DNA of 32,528 nucleotides from a virus, in IMG/VR virus record IMGVR_UViG_3300015371_000115, positions 1-32,528 of that record. The stretch is one strand, 5' to 3'. The translations under genes were made by a program, and so were the position numbers. The notes under the pieces are model-generated. The model was not told where the DNA came from. It did not search any database and saw nothing but the letters and a program-made list of their open reading frames with translations. Below, piece by piece: positions 22,010 through 30,694 of the stretch. Every line of letters starts with the position of its first letter. Position 1 is the first letter of the stretch.

Positions 22010-22677
22010 CAGCCCTTACTCATCCTCTCGTGAAATAGCTTCGGGATCTCGGCCTGGACCCGCGCAAAGATCGGATCCATATCGACCCGCTTCGCGATCT
22101 TCACCGACCGGACGCCGACGAAGATCGGCACGATTGCCGTCTTGCGGCCGGCGTCCTGCCGGCGAGCGCCGGTTTTTAGCTGCGCTACGGTAGCCGGACG
22201 CCCCTGGATGGCACGCGCCGCTCGTCCCGCCAGGATCGGCCGCCGGGTCCCGCGCAGCGCTATCAGCGGACCGATCTCGGCGTTGTAAAGCTTCGGTGTC
22301 GGAGACTGTCCCTTGATCCGCCGCGGCGCGGTCGGGAGCGGCACCCAGAGCAACGGCTTGCCGGTTATGGTCCCTCCGCGCGCGAAGATGTTGGCATAGC
22401 GTCCGATCCGGCTACCCTTCCAGCCGCGCGCATGCCAGCCGCGGAGAGCGGGGTTTAGCGAGAACTGGCGGCGCGGGAAGCCGAACGCCTTAAACTGGCG
22501 AGCAAAGCGCGGTCCGAGACCGGCGTTGATGATCGCCGCGCGGCCTTGGTCCTGTAATAGCTTCGCGCCGTCGCGAAACGCCATCGTCAGGTTCTTGGCC
22601 AGTGGCTCCTGCCACTTTTCAACGTCCTTGGCGTAGCGGCCCGGCTTTGGCCGTTCGTATTTCAGACTAGCCGCCAT
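22009..22677 (-). CDS. DUF6441-like tail-assembly protein
   Basis: 222 aa. The middle contains GLGPRFARQFKAFGFPRRQF, ARGGTITGKPLLWVPLPTAP, which resembles DUF6441 phage proteins (a GLG-RLA segment, then a G-I-x-K-x-x-LAIPT segment). Such proteins occupy the position between chaperones and tape measure in alphaproteobacterial phages. The fold is alpha/beta and basic. The role in tail assembly is inferred from place. Its start overlaps the chaperone gene by 11 bp. Confidence 0.6.
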   Translation of the reverse strand: MAASLKYERPKPGRYAKDVEKWQEPLAKNLTMAFRDGAKLLQDQGRAAIINAGLGPRFARQFKAFGFPRRQFSLNPALRGWHARGWKGSRIGRYANIFARGGTITGKPLLWVPLPTAPRRIKGQSPTPKLYNAEIGPLIALRGTRRPILAGRAARAIQGRPATVAQLKTGARRQDAGRKTAIVPIFVGVRSVKIAKRVDMDPIFARVQAEIPKLFHERMSKG

Positions 22678-22870
22678 CGCGCCGTTCGAGCGTCTTCCGG
22701 AGCTGCTTCGGGTCGCCCTGGGCGGCGAAGGCGTGCAGCGCGAGTTGTTCCTTCCGCTCGATCTCCATCAGCTTCCCGTGGATGAAGATCACCTGCGACA
22801 TCCGGTAGGGCGTCCACTCCATCACGTCATCGAGGGAGCCATAGCCGGCGCGCGACAGCGCCACCGCCAT
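22667..22870 (-). CDS. short tail-assembly chaperone-like protein
   Basis: 67 aa from ATG 22870, five bases after the stop of the preceding chaperone. The sequence SRAGYGSLDDVMEWTPYRMS and the helix VIFIHGKLMEIERKEQLAL suit the second chaperone (gpT-like) position. The reading frame is open in the -1 frame back to 23101 across the end of the first gene, so a frameshift fusion is possible, but no canonical slippery heptamer was found near the overlap. Confidence 0.6.
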   Translation of the reverse strand: MAVALSRAGYGSLDDVMEWTPYRMSQVIFIHGKLMEIERKEQLALHAFAAQGDPKQLRKTLERRDGG

Positions 22871-22875
22871 CTCGG

Positions 22876-23292
22876 CTATTTCCCAGCCGGGGCCTTGCCA
22901 ATATCGCCGAAATCCGTTGCCTCCCCGTCCGCCACCATCTGGACGAAAGGGCGGACGACCGACCTCGGCAATGTCAGCTCGGCGATCGCCGCCAACAGAT
23001 CGAGCGTGGCGATGCCGGGCAGGGATTTGGCAGCCTCGATGTCGTCCGCTTCCGGCGCCTTGCCGTTGGAGGTGCCGAGCGCGATCATCGTGGCGACGCA
23101 ATCGGGCGCCTGTTGCTGGAGGGCGGCGGTGTCCACGTCGGCGAAACCGCCGCGCATAAGCTTGCCGAGTTCCGGATACTCGCCCAATAGTTCGGCCATC
23201 TCGGCGGCGGTCAGGCCGCGCACGCTCACGCCCTCACCGGCTATATTGACGGTGCGCCGCAGTTTCTTGGCGAGATCGCGGAGTCCGGGCAT
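22876..23292 (-). CDS. tail assembly chaperone (gpG-like)
   Basis: 138 aa from ATG 23292, which overlaps the major tail protein stop; the frame continues to 23724, but that extension reads through the tail-tube gene and is not credible. The sequence (MPGLRDLAKKLRRTVNIAGE, GVSVRGLTAAEMAELLGEYP, LGKLMRGGFADVD) matches the usual chaperone location and an alpha-rich fold with a short beta hairpin. These proteins coat the tape measure before tail-tube polymerisation. Confidence 0.7.
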   Translation of the reverse strand: MPGLRDLAKKLRRTVNIAGEGVSVRGLTAAEMAELLGEYPELGKLMRGGFADVDTAALQQQAPDCVATMIALGTSNGKAPEADDIEAAKSLPGIATLDLLAAIAELTLPRSVVRPFVQMVADGEATDFGDIGKAPAGK

Positions 23293-23843
23293 CAGGGCGT
23301 CGTCACTTCGTCGGTGATGCCCCAGGTCGCGGTGCCGAACTTGCCCGTGGTCACGTCGATCAGGACATCGGCGGTGATCTCCATCGAGGCCCATTCGTCG
23401 GAGATCAGGTTGATCGAGCCGGTCGGCGTGATCGAAACGAGCGGCCAATCGTACTGGACGCGCGGGCCGATGTCGTTCTGGCCGACGAAGCGCAGCGCGC
23501 CCTTGATCTCGGTCAGCGAGTAGATGTCGATCGTATAGGGCTCGGTGGCCGGCGCGGTCGGACTGGTGAGGCCGCCCATCAGGGCCAGCGCAAGGTTCTG
23601 CGGCGTCAATTCCTCCATGACCACCCGAACGGTCGCGCTCTTCTCCCTGACGACCTTGCGGTCCTTGGCGCGGATGCCTTGCATCGAGGAGAAGTGGTCG
23701 AGGATGTCCAGGGCCGGCGACCATTCGACTTCCGGCGCGTTGCCGAGGTGGACATATTCCGTCTCGCCATCCGGCTTGAATTTGACGACGCCTTTCCCGA
23801 TGAAATAGTTGTCCACATTGGGCGAGGTTGCGCTATAGGCCAT
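23292..23843 (-). CDS. major tail tube protein
   Basis: 183 aa beginning MAYSATSPNVDNYFIGKGVV. The pattern FKPDGETEYVHLGNAPEVEW, LDILDHFSSMQGIRAKDRKV, and the C-terminal EWASMEITADVLID is typical of phage tail tube (lambda V-type/Hcp-like) subunits. It lies between the tail terminator and the chaperone genes. The ATG at 23843 overlaps the previous stop. Confidence 0.85.
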   Translation of the reverse strand: MAYSATSPNVDNYFIGKGVVKFKPDGETEYVHLGNAPEVEWSPALDILDHFSSMQGIRAKDRKVVREKSATVRVVMEELTPQNLALALMGGLTSPTAPATEPYTIDIYSLTEIKGALRFVGQNDIGPRVQYDWPLVSITPTGSINLISDEWASMEITADVLIDVTTGKFGTATWGITDEVTTP

Positions 23844-24288
23844 TCAGCACCTCCAGATCGCTCATCGCGAGCGTGTAAATCAGGGTGAAATTCACGTCCA
23901 TGCGCGGCTCTTTGGTTTCCGGCGTCGGCTCACTGACCGTGCAGCCGTCGTACCGGATGCCGCCGAACGTCCCGGTTAGATCGCGCAGCGTCGCGTCCGT
24001 CGCGACCAAGTAGACGAGCCGCGAGCGGTAGAGACTCATAAGCGGCCCGACGTTCGCCGGAGCGCCGCGGACGAGTAGCCAGATTTGCGGCGTAAGCTCG
24101 AAGCGCTGCGCGCCCGAGCGGTTGTCGCTCCGCGCCGAGTCCAGTTGCTCCTCGCTCCCGTCCTGCACGACCATTGCCGGCCGGACGAGCGACGAGACGT
24201 CGAGGACATTGCGCGCCGCCGCGGCAATGCCGCTAATACCGGCGCATATCTCCAATAGCCGCGCCAGGATCTGTTCGCGCTTATCCAC
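23833..24288 (-). CDS. tail terminator/tail completion protein
   Basis: 151 aa from GTG 24288, overlapping the upstream TAA by eight bases. MDKREQILARLLEICAGISG is the usual helix, then a beta-sandwich with VVQDGSEEQLDSARSDNRSG and LTPQIWLLVRG. The pattern (EQILxRLxxI, RPAxVxxDGxEE) is that of lambda U-like proteins that cap the tail tube. The order head-closure, terminator, tube also fits. Confidence 0.8.
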   Translation of the reverse strand: MDKREQILARLLEICAGISGIAAAARNVLDVSSLVRPAMVVQDGSEEQLDSARSDNRSGAQRFELTPQIWLLVRGAPANVGPLMSLYRSRLVYLVATDATLRDLTGTFGGIRYDGCTVSEPTPETKEPRMDVNFTLIYTLAMSDLEVLNGL

Positions 24289-24622
24289 GGCACAGCATGT
24301 TTACGCGACACAGCATCCCGCCGTAGTAGAGCGGGCCGATTTGCTCGATGTTGCTCGGGTTCCCGTTGATAAGAATCCGGTCGTCCCGGCGCGGGATCCC
24401 GAACGAACCTAAGCCGCTCGGACTGACGACCACGCGGATATCCACGACGTCGCCGAGCAAGTCTTGCGGCGCCGAGATCCGGACCGCGGCCGGACAATCG
24501 ATGCTCTCGGTAACGGTTATCGCGCCGGTCGCGGTATCTTCCGACGTCCGCTGTAGCGTCACCGTCTGGCCGTAGCCGGCGATTGCGTTGTCGAGCCGCG
24601 AAATGATCGTCTGCGGCGTCAT
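24281..24622 (-). CDS. head-tail joining (head closure) protein
   Basis: 113 aa from ATG 24622 (MTPQTIISRLDNAIAGYGQT), which overlaps the upstream TGA as ATGA; a frame to 24652 overlaps more. The beta-barrel pattern VTLQRTSEDTATGAITVTES, RISAPQDLLGD, GIPRRDDRILING is typical of stopper proteins of the SPP1 gp16 / lambda FII type. They close the portal-adaptor channel. It lies between the adaptor and the tail terminator. Confidence 0.75.
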   Translation of the reverse strand: MTPQTIISRLDNAIAGYGQTVTLQRTSEDTATGAITVTESIDCPAAVRISAPQDLLGDVVDIRVVVSPSGLGSFGIPRRDDRILINGNPSNIEQIGPLYYGGMLCRVNMLCRG

Positions 24623-25278
24623 ACGAACCACATCCGGTAAGCGGAGAGCCACTGGCGGACAGTCGGCGGGACCGCCGTCGATGCCGAGGCCGACGCCATG
24701 CCGGAATCGCCGGTATTGAAGACCTGTGTCAGCAAGTCCGGCACGGTCTCGCTACGAAGCGCCGGATCGCGGCCAACCGCGCCGTAGCGGATCCCAACCC
24801 ATTCGAGGCACGCGCCTTGTACGTCGGCCGGGATCTCGGCGAAGCCCGCGGTGTAGTCGACGACGAGCGTAGCGCTTCCCCATGCGAGCGGCGCGCCGCC
24901 GCTGTCGAGCCGGTAGAGGCGGCCTTGCGGTGGATCGGTCTCGAATAGCGCGGCATCGAGCGCCGCGCCGCCTTCCGTTACGGCGACGAGCGGTAAGCCG
25001 CTCTCTTCATCAACGACTATCGGATACTGCCGCGTGACGAACGGCTCGCCCCAACAGCCGTAGGCGCCGCGGACTTGATCGCGGTACGTCTGAACCGCAA
25101 AGATCCGGTTGCACATATGATTGATCGCGAGCGAGGACGCGGCGATATGCTGCGCGATTTGCGCGTCCTGTGACGTATCGCCGGCCGCAATCCCGAGCAT
25201 TGCCTTCGCTTGGTCGAGCGTAACGAGATCCAGCGTCTCGGCCGGCGTAATGACGCGCGTAATAGAATAGTGCTTCAC
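24619..25278 (-). CDS. head-tail connector (adaptor) protein
   Basis: 219 aa from GTG 25278, which overlaps the previous TGA as GTGA; a frame to ATG 25314 overlaps by 40 bp. The pattern TPAETLDLVTLDQAKAMLGI followed by DAQIAQHIAASSLAINHMCN is that of HK97 gp6-like adaptors, extended by a beta domain (TLVVDYTAGFAEIPADVQGA) and a C-terminal helix. It forms the ring between portal and stopper. Confidence 0.8.
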   Translation of the reverse strand: MKHYSITRVITPAETLDLVTLDQAKAMLGIAAGDTSQDAQIAQHIAASSLAINHMCNRIFAVQTYRDQVRGAYGCWGEPFVTRQYPIVVDEESGLPLVAVTEGGAALDAALFETDPPQGRLYRLDSGGAPLAWGSATLVVDYTAGFAEIPADVQGACLEWVGIRYGAVGRDPALRSETVPDLLTQVFNTGDSGMASASASTAVPPTVRQWLSAYRMWFV

Positions 25279-25976
25279 CGGACGAGCCGCGCGAGTACCG
25301 GATAGAAGTCGCATGTCAGCTCGGTCCCGTCGCCGAGCCGGAGCGTAAAGAGTCCTTCGCTATCGACGGCGAGCGCGACCGGCGCCGCGCCGGCCGGTCC
25401 CGGTTCGCCGCGCTCGCCGCGCGGTCCGCGCTCGCCCTGCGCTCCCGGCTTGCCTTGGCGGGCGATCATTTGCCAGCCCTCGCCGGGACACGGACCGGGA
25501 TCGTTGTGTCGAGCGGCGAAGGCGGCGCCGCCGAGCGCGACGACTTCGAGCGCGCGATAGGTGCCGGCGCTCGACCATGTTCCGCGGATCGAGAACGACG
25601 CGCCGTCGCGGCCGGCTTCGCCTTGGGTGCCAGGTTCTCCCGGCTCGCCTTGCGGACCCGGCTCGCCTTGCGGCCCCGTAATGCTCTCTCCCTGCTCTCC
25701 ACGCTCGCCGCGCGGTCCCGGCGGGCCATCGCGAAGCTCGCCGAGCCGGGACGCAATCCGGAGATCCTGTTCGGCGCGCGCCGCGCGCAGCTCGGCGATA
25801 GCCGTATGGACTCCGGCAAGCATGGCCGCGACTTCGGCGCGAAGCTCGCGCTCGATCCGCGCGACGTCGGCCGCGACTTCCGCCGCGAGCGCGTCAAGCG
25901 GCAAGACGACGGCTGGCGCGGTAGACACTAACTGTCCGTTGGCTATCGGCGGCATTGGTTGAACCGTCGCCGGCAT
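25275..25976 (-). CDS. collagen-like virion protein
   Basis: 233 aa. An N-terminal helix or coiled coil (about 30-82) is followed by G-X-Y repeats (about 84-126, for example [16 protein letters not shown]), a small domain with [20 protein letters not shown] (about 128-174), a second short collagen stretch (about 175-199), and a beta-rich C-terminal tail. The composition suggests a trimeric fibre or decoration protein on the head. The gene lies between portal and adaptor; the first 83 bp overlap the 3' end of the portal gene. A second ATG at 25955 would shorten the overlap. Confidence 0.8.
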   Translation of the reverse strand: MPATVQPMPPIANGQLVSTAPAVVLPLDALAAEVAADVARIERELRAEVAAMLAGVHTAIAELRAARAEQDLRIASRLGELRDGPPGPRGERGEQGESITGPQGEPGPQGEPGEPGTQGEAGRDGASFSIRGTWSSAGTYRALEVVALGGAAFAARHNDPGPCPGEGWQMIARQGKPGAQGERGPRGERGEPGPAGAAPVALAVDSEGLFTLRLGDGTELTCDFYPVLARLVR

Positions 25977-27285
25977 CGGCGCCTCCGTCGTTCGGATTGG
26001 GCGCGCCGTCTTGCGGTGGCGTATCGGCGGCCGGCTTCGGCGGCTGTAGCTCGGTCCCGTAACTTAGCGGGACGACTTGCTGTTGAACTCTCGGCATCGC
26101 GCCGTGGCCGCCCGGTACGGCGGACAGGTCTTCGGCCGCGCGCGCTTCATCGGGCGAGTAGATTCCGGAGATGACACCGCGGGCCAATCCCTCGATCCGC
26201 TCTTTGTAAGCGCTCCGGAGCAAGGCCCGCGTGTCGAACTCGGTATATTCGTCGGGAACGCCGCGGAGCTGAAAGAGCGCGTCGAATGCGACCTCGATAT
26301 GATTGAGCGTAAAGCCCAACCCCTTCGCGATCCAATCCTGCATCAAAAGCTCGGTCGAGGCATAGGTCGGGCCGCCTAGCCCAAGGATCGGCAGCGGTAT
26401 CCGGAGCGCGAGCGCGATAGCCTGATCCGTCATCCGGAGCATTTCGACTAGCTGACCGTCGACCGCGTTCGTCTCGATCGGCTGCGCTTTTAGACCCCAT
26501 GTCATAATCGGAGTCTTACCGGCGTTCTCGCCTTGTGAATATTCGTCCCACCAGCGGCGCAATTCCTCCGCTTGCTCGCGGTCCATCTCCGCATCGGTCG
26601 TCAGCAAGAACGATGGTCGAGCTTGATTGATGTAGAAGGCGATCTGCTGATTGAGCGCCGCGCCGCTCATCGCCATGTCGAGCGTTGCCGCGAGGATCGG
26701 CGACTCGCCTTTCAACGGATGGCGCGGCGTGTGTAACCGAACGTGGAGAACGTCGCGGGCCGGCGCCGGCATATCGAGCCGGAGCCGCTTTTCGGCGATC
26801 TCGTTACCGTGAAGCGAATAGAAGATCGAGCCGTCCTCGGCGATCGTCGGCGTACCTTCGCGCATAAGGTGAAGCTCGACGATCTCCGCGCGATTGTTCC
26901 GGACGGCATAGGCGAAAGACTCGCCTTTCTCGTAAAGCCGGCGGGTCAAGTTCAATAAGAAATCACTAATCGATTGATAGTCGTTCGGCCGCCGGAGAAT
27001 GCGGCTTAGGCTCGACGTCGTAACCCGCTCGCGTCCACCGTTGCCGAGCGAGCGCCAATGATCGCCGGGACACATCGGGACGGTCTGGCTATAGGCGCTA
27101 ACGCAAGCTTCTAGCATCGCGCTACGATCGCCGTACGGCCGGACGTTTTGACCCTTTTGCCAGAAGTTCCACGCCGTACCGGCCGGCAACCAACCGTCCG
27201 ATAGGAAATAGGGGCCGGGACGTTCGGCCCCTTCGGGAACCGCCGTCCGCTTGCCCCACGGCAGGATCTTAGAGAGCCAGTTCAT
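25894..27285 (-). CDS. portal protein, HK97 family
   Basis: 463 aa. Typical portal sequence: [97 protein letters not shown], and the C-terminal barrel/stem region with [20 protein letters not shown]. The last ~55 residues are low-complexity and proline/glycine-rich. It forms the dodecameric channel at the capsid vertex. Its ATG overlaps the decoration gene stop by four bases. Confidence 0.93.
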   Translation of the reverse strand: MNWLSKILPWGKRTAVPEGAERPGPYFLSDGWLPAGTAWNFWQKGQNVRPYGDRSAMLEACVSAYSQTVPMCPGDHWRSLGNGGRERVTTSSLSRILRRPNDYQSISDFLLNLTRRLYEKGESFAYAVRNNRAEIVELHLMREGTPTIAEDGSIFYSLHGNEIAEKRLRLDMPAPARDVLHVRLHTPRHPLKGESPILAATLDMAMSGAALNQQIAFYINQARPSFLLTTDAEMDREQAEELRRWWDEYSQGENAGKTPIMTWGLKAQPIETNAVDGQLVEMLRMTDQAIALALRIPLPILGLGGPTYASTELLMQDWIAKGLGFTLNHIEVAFDALFQLRGVPDEYTEFDTRALLRSAYKERIEGLARGVISGIYSPDEARAAEDLSAVPGGHGAMPRVQQQVVPLSYGTELQPPKPAADTPPQDGAPNPNDGGADAGDGSTNAADSQRTVSVYRASRRLAA

Positions 27286-28031
27286 GGGATCGCCGAAAGC
27301 GCCGACAGCCCGGCCGTCGTCGGCAGCGGATCGTAGAAGGTGACTGCCTGGATTGCATAGTAGACCGGCGCTGTCATTGCGTGAGCAAAAGGATTGCCCG
27401 CCGGCCGGTCGTCCGCAGTCAAGGTGGCCGCCACAGGGGAGGACCCGTTGAACGCCATTTCGTATCGCGTTCCGGCAATCGTCAGGGCAACCACATTGAC
27501 GGAACCGGCTGGCTTCACAAGACCGGGGATCGATTCGAACAAATCAGAGGCGCTCTCTGCAACCAAGGTTCCTGGCGTATAGTTGGTGTAACATCTTATG
27601 TAATCGGCCCTGTTCGTAGGGCGCAGATCCAATATTGTATTGGCAGCTCCTGCATTATTAATATTCTTGATGACGATCCGAAGGGTAAGGGAACCCAATA
27701 TGGCGGTCAGCGCCACCCCAATAAATGCAACGCTCTCACTCAGGGAGTTGATATTGTACCCACTCACCATGATATTTGCAGGATTATATACTGAACCCGT
27801 GAACACTGCGTCAGCACCAAGAATGCTGGTCAACGCCACATCGCCGGTCCCGTCCACCCAGGCGCGGCCCTGCGGCGTGCCGCCAAGAAAATCGACGTGT
27901 ATCCTGGCGTTGAGCGGCACCCATGCAGGAGCACCGTCGTCGCCATCACCAAAGCCGAGCGCATCGGCCATGAACTCATCGGCTTCGGCCTGCGTCGGCT
28001 TCGGCTGCGGCGGATGGGCGAGGTCGCTCAT
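27282..28031 (-). CDS. lectin-fold-like head decoration or adhesin protein
   Basis: 249 aa. After an N-terminal acidic linker (about 1-45) it contains RIHVDFLGGTPQGRAWVDG and a beta-sandwich-like body (LRPTNRADYIRCYTNY, SVNVVALTIAGTRYEMAFNG), the pattern of laminin-G/ConA-like domains. DNA between about 27540 and 27800 is visibly AT-richer than the flanking genes, which suggests a separately acquired cassette. Its position between capsid and portal suggests a head fibre or decoration. Catalysis is not evident. Confidence 0.65.
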   Translation of the reverse strand: MSDLAHPPQPKPTQAEADEFMADALGFGDGDDGAPAWVPLNARIHVDFLGGTPQGRAWVDGTGDVALTSILGADAVFTGSVYNPANIMVSGYNINSLSESVAFIGVALTAILGSLTLRIVIKNINNAGAANTILDLRPTNRADYIRCYTNYTPGTLVAESASDLFESIPGLVKPAGSVNVVALTIAGTRYEMAFNGSSPVAATLTADDRPAGNPFAHAMTAPVYYAIQAVTFYDPLPTTAGLSALSAIP

Positions 28032-28309
28032 TATCGGGTCGTATATCCGGTTCCCGATTGTCCCTGCATGTCGCGCTTGCCTTCCTTCGTTTTGTCGGCG
28101 TCCTCCTGCGACGGCTCCGGCTTCGGCGGATTGTTTATCCGCTCAACGGCCTGTTCTGGCGTCAGTGGCGCGTCGGACGGCGGCTGAGTGGGTGCTGGTA
28201 CGGGTCCGCTCGCGCCCGTTGCGCCGGTCGCGCCGCCGGTCGAGCCGGTTGCTCCCGTCGCGCCAGTAGCGCCGGTCGCGCCGGTTGTGGTCGTCGTAGA
28301 TGTTGCCAT
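28031..28309 (-). CDS. small GAT-repeat (collagen-like) head protein
   Basis: 92 aa. Residues 9-31 are repeats of GAT with GST/GGA/GAS variants (GATGATGATGATGSTGG); the remainder is proline- and charge-rich. The repeat looks like a short collagen-like or flexible spike arm. An A/G-rich SD (AAGGAAAGGAAA) precedes the ATG at 28309. It overlaps the next gene by one base (TAATG). The function is likely virion decoration, inferred from repeats and position. Confidence 0.7.
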   Translation of the reverse strand: MATSTTTTTGATGATGATGATGSTGGATGATGASGPVPAPTQPPSDAPLTPEQAVERINNPPKPEPSQEDADKTKEGKRDMQGQSGTGYTTR

Positions 28310-28326
28310 TGGTTCGTTTCCTTTCC

Positions 28327-28713
28327 TTACGGTCCGACTAGGACGGCGTTCGACATTGCGTTAGTAGATCCGGCGGCATTCGTCGCCGTTACCGAACAGG
28401 AAATACTTTGTCCGTCATCCGCGGCTTGCACTGTGTAGGCCGGGCCATTGCCGACAAGCGAAGATCCCGCTAGCCACGATTGCCAGTAGTCTGTCGGTTC
28501 GTTCGTCCAATTGCCGACCGTACAAGCCAAGTTATCGCCGACCGCGCAGCGGGTAGCGACGGAGCCGTTTACGGTAAGGGCGGGAGCATCGACAATTGCG
28601 GGCGGGCTTGGCCCTGGTCCTGGCCCCGGATCGGGAGGGCCAAGGCCGAGCGCCGCTAGTTTTATTGCATCGGCCCTAATCTGCATAGGTCGCGGTGTTA
28701 CGTCATCCGACAT
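28327..28713 (-). CDS. Ig-like capsid decoration protein
   Basis: 128 aa from ATG 28713, with GAGG upstream; a frame to 28779 overlaps the terminator and the capsid gene. Residues about 1-45 are a linker with PDPGPGPGPSPP, and the rest is an Ig-like beta-sandwich (ALTVNGSVATRCAVGDNLAC, VGNWTNEPTDYWQSWLAG, DDGQSISCSVTATNAAGS). The Cys pairs could form disulfides. Such Ig-like proteins decorate capsids and aid adsorption by weak binding to cell-surface sugars. It follows the major capsid gene by 46 bp. Confidence 0.75.
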   Translation of the reverse strand: MSDDVTPRPMQIRADAIKLAALGLGPPDPGPGPGPSPPAIVDAPALTVNGSVATRCAVGDNLACTVGNWTNEPTDYWQSWLAGSSLVGNGPAYTVQAADDGQSISCSVTATNAAGSTNAMSNAVLVGP

Positions 28714-28725
28714 TGAGGCATCCTC

Positions 28726-28752
28726 GAAGAAAGGCGGGGCCGAAGCCCCGCC
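28726..28752 (-). terminator. UUCG hairpin after the capsid gene
   Basis: Read leftward, GGCGGGGC - TTCG - GCCCCGCC is a perfect eight-pair stem with a stable UUCG tetraloop, followed by TTTCTT. It starts eight bases after the capsid stop codon. It probably reduces transcription into the following genes or stabilises the capsid mRNA end. Confidence 0.75.
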
Positions 28753-28759
28753 GACTAAC

Positions 28760-30667
28760 TTACGGTCCCCAATTGACACCAGTACCGATAAACTGAACCA
28801 TTCCCGTCCGTCTCATGGCCCAGTTAACATTGGCGAGCATCCGGATCGCAATTTGGGCAGTTTGGAACATCGATTGTGTCGGTGTTGCGAGAACGCCGGA
28901 ACCCTGCGCGCCGGTCGCAATGTTCAGGGGTGTAGTATCTTCCATATGGATCGTCGCCACCTCACTAACTTCGAATTCGGGCGCGCCTCGTACCGAAACG
29001 AAGTCCGCGGCATCGACCATGTAAACGGCGCCGCTCGCGATCGAGGTCGAGACGATAACCGTAAACATGTTGGTGAACTGCGCCGACCAGCCAAACGGTA
29101 CACCCGTCGGTCCCGGCGCTAGCTGTAATTGCTGGTACTGAACCGGCGACATGATGAACGCGAGCCGCCTTCCAGCATTGGCCGCATAAAATGGTGCGGT
29201 CAATTTATTCAAATCGCCCAAGAATGCCGCATAGCCGCCGCCCGCCGTAGCGGTAAGCGTCGAGACACCGTTAGTCAGTCCCGCCGGCCGCGTTGTCGAC
29301 ACCGCGGCATTATCGAGCAAGAGGCCATCGATATTGATTTGGGTGTCCGCGATTATGCTATCCCGAATCAACGTCTCGATATCCGGATTGGAATAAGCCG
29401 CGATCTCTCTCGAAAACACCGAGATCCCGCCGACCTTGTGTGGATACAAGGTTATGCTGGTCGTGCCGAGACGGCGGACCGGGATCGGCGCCGCTTCCGC
29501 AACGAACGAGCCGCCGATGCTAGGTGTCGCCGTTCGTGACGGAATCTTGATCGCGCCGGCATTCGGCCCGAACGTCAATGCGACACCCATTCCCGACAAC
29601 TGCGGGAAGACCTGGGCGGGCATAAGGCTATCGACGAACTCGGCATTCGCCAACTGGACGAGCTCAGCCGCCCATCCGGCCGTTGTCGTCGTCGCTCCGG
29701 CGATAGCCGCGCGGGTAACGATCGCCGTCCGCTCGTCGTCGGCGTAGCGCTCGGCTAGCACCGCCTCGATCGGTACTTGTCGGGCATACGAGACGAAGCG
29801 CGCCGTAATCGCTCGAAGATAGAGATCGCCCGGCTTAATCTCTTTGGCCGGAAGTCCAAGCGGCCGGCGATTGACGGCGGGCGCGGTGACAGGCGGCAAT
29901 ATCTCTTGATCCGCGGCGCGGATCGCGAGCGACTTTTCGGTGCGCTGCAATGATTCGAGCCGGCGTTCGGAGACCTCGATCTCGTCATTGAGAACCGCGG
30001 CTTCGTCGTCGTCGTATTCGCCGCGGGTAAGCTCGGCGAGCTTGTCGCGGGTAGCGTTGAGTCGGTTTTGGGTTTCCTGAATCTGTTCGCTGATAGACAT
30101 AGCTATCCCCTTCGCTGGGGATTGAGACGCGGCTTGCTTGCCGGTGAAGTCCCGCCGTTGTCCCGCTATGGCGTGCTTGCCGAAGACTTCGGTTAGGGTG
30201 TCGTCGCTAATCCCGAGGGACTTTGCGACTTGTAGCGCGGCCGGATTGGCCGGCACCGAGACGATGCTAGTTTCGAGCAATTCCTGGCGGGTGTACCGCA
30301 ACCCGGCGTGCGGCCGGTCAGGATCGATCGGCTCCGGCTCGGCGAGCGCGCGGAAGCCGACTGAGGTTGCCCTAAGAACGTTCTGGCGGATTAGTGAAAG
30401 GATCTCGTCGATGCGCGCCGAGGTTCCGCGCGCGGCCGGCTCGAAGACGGCGATTAGCTTGCCGTCTTCGAGGCGGATATTGCGCCAGTTGCCGATCGGC
30501 TGATTGGCGTTGTGATTGAATAGCGCGACCGGGTTCCGTTCGAACCACCGGAGATCCCAGCCGCTCGGCTCGATAATGTCGCCGTAGCGGTCGCGCGTCG
30601 CGTCCGAGAGGACGTAAACCAGGCTATTGGCCGCCTTGCCGGCGACCTCTTTACGGATGATCTGCAT
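28760..30667 (-). CDS. prohead protease-major capsid protein fusion
   Basis: 635 aa in one uninterrupted frame. Residues about 1-150 are an S78-type prohead protease: NPVALFNHNANQPIG with H52, and ETSIVSVPANP with S134 as likely nucleophile. Residues 190-250 are a coiled coil (scaffold/delta domain), and about 290-635 are an HK97-fold capsid (LVQLANAEFVDSLMPAQVFP, SFVAEAAPIPVRRLGTTSIT, IADTQINIDGLLLD). Most HK97-type phages encode these as two genes. ATG 30100 (residue 190) follows AAGGGGAT, so the capsid could also be made separately. Confidence 0.9.
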   Translation of the reverse strand: MQIIRKEVAGKAANSLVYVLSDATRDRYGDIIEPSGWDLRWFERNPVALFNHNANQPIGNWRNIRLEDGKLIAVFEPAARGTSARIDEILSLIRQNVLRATSVGFRALAEPEPIDPDRPHAGLRYTRQELLETSIVSVPANPAALQVAKSLGISDDTLTEVFGKHAIAGQRRDFTGKQAASQSPAKGIAMSISEQIQETQNRLNATRDKLAELTRGEYDDDEAAVLNDEIEVSERRLESLQRTEKSLAIRAADQEILPPVTAPAVNRRPLGLPAKEIKPGDLYLRAITARFVSYARQVPIEAVLAERYADDERTAIVTRAAIAGATTTTAGWAAELVQLANAEFVDSLMPAQVFPQLSGMGVALTFGPNAGAIKIPSRTATPSIGGSFVAEAAPIPVRRLGTTSITLYPHKVGGISVFSREIAAYSNPDIETLIRDSIIADTQINIDGLLLDNAAVSTTRPAGLTNGVSTLTATAGGGYAAFLGDLNKLTAPFYAANAGRRLAFIMSPVQYQQLQLAPGPTGVPFGWSAQFTNMFTVIVSTSIASGAVYMVDAADFVSVRGAPEFEVSEVATIHMEDTTPLNIATGAQGSGVLATPTQSMFQTAQIAIRMLANVNWAMRRTGMVQFIGTGVNWGP

Positions 30668-30694
30668 TCGGAATGCCCCTAGGAGGCGATAGGA

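Noticed and set aside
22870-22890. GGGAAAT as a -1 slippery heptamer at the chaperone overlap
   Set aside because: In the zero frame the codons are GGG AAA TAG, so the heptamer is not in the X-XXY-YYZ register required for standard -1 slippage.
22876-23724. 282-aa frame that extends the chaperone upstream
   Set aside because: The N-terminal 144 residues are a shadow of the tail tube gene (histidine/arginine-rich, no conserved pattern); the credible start is ATG 23292.
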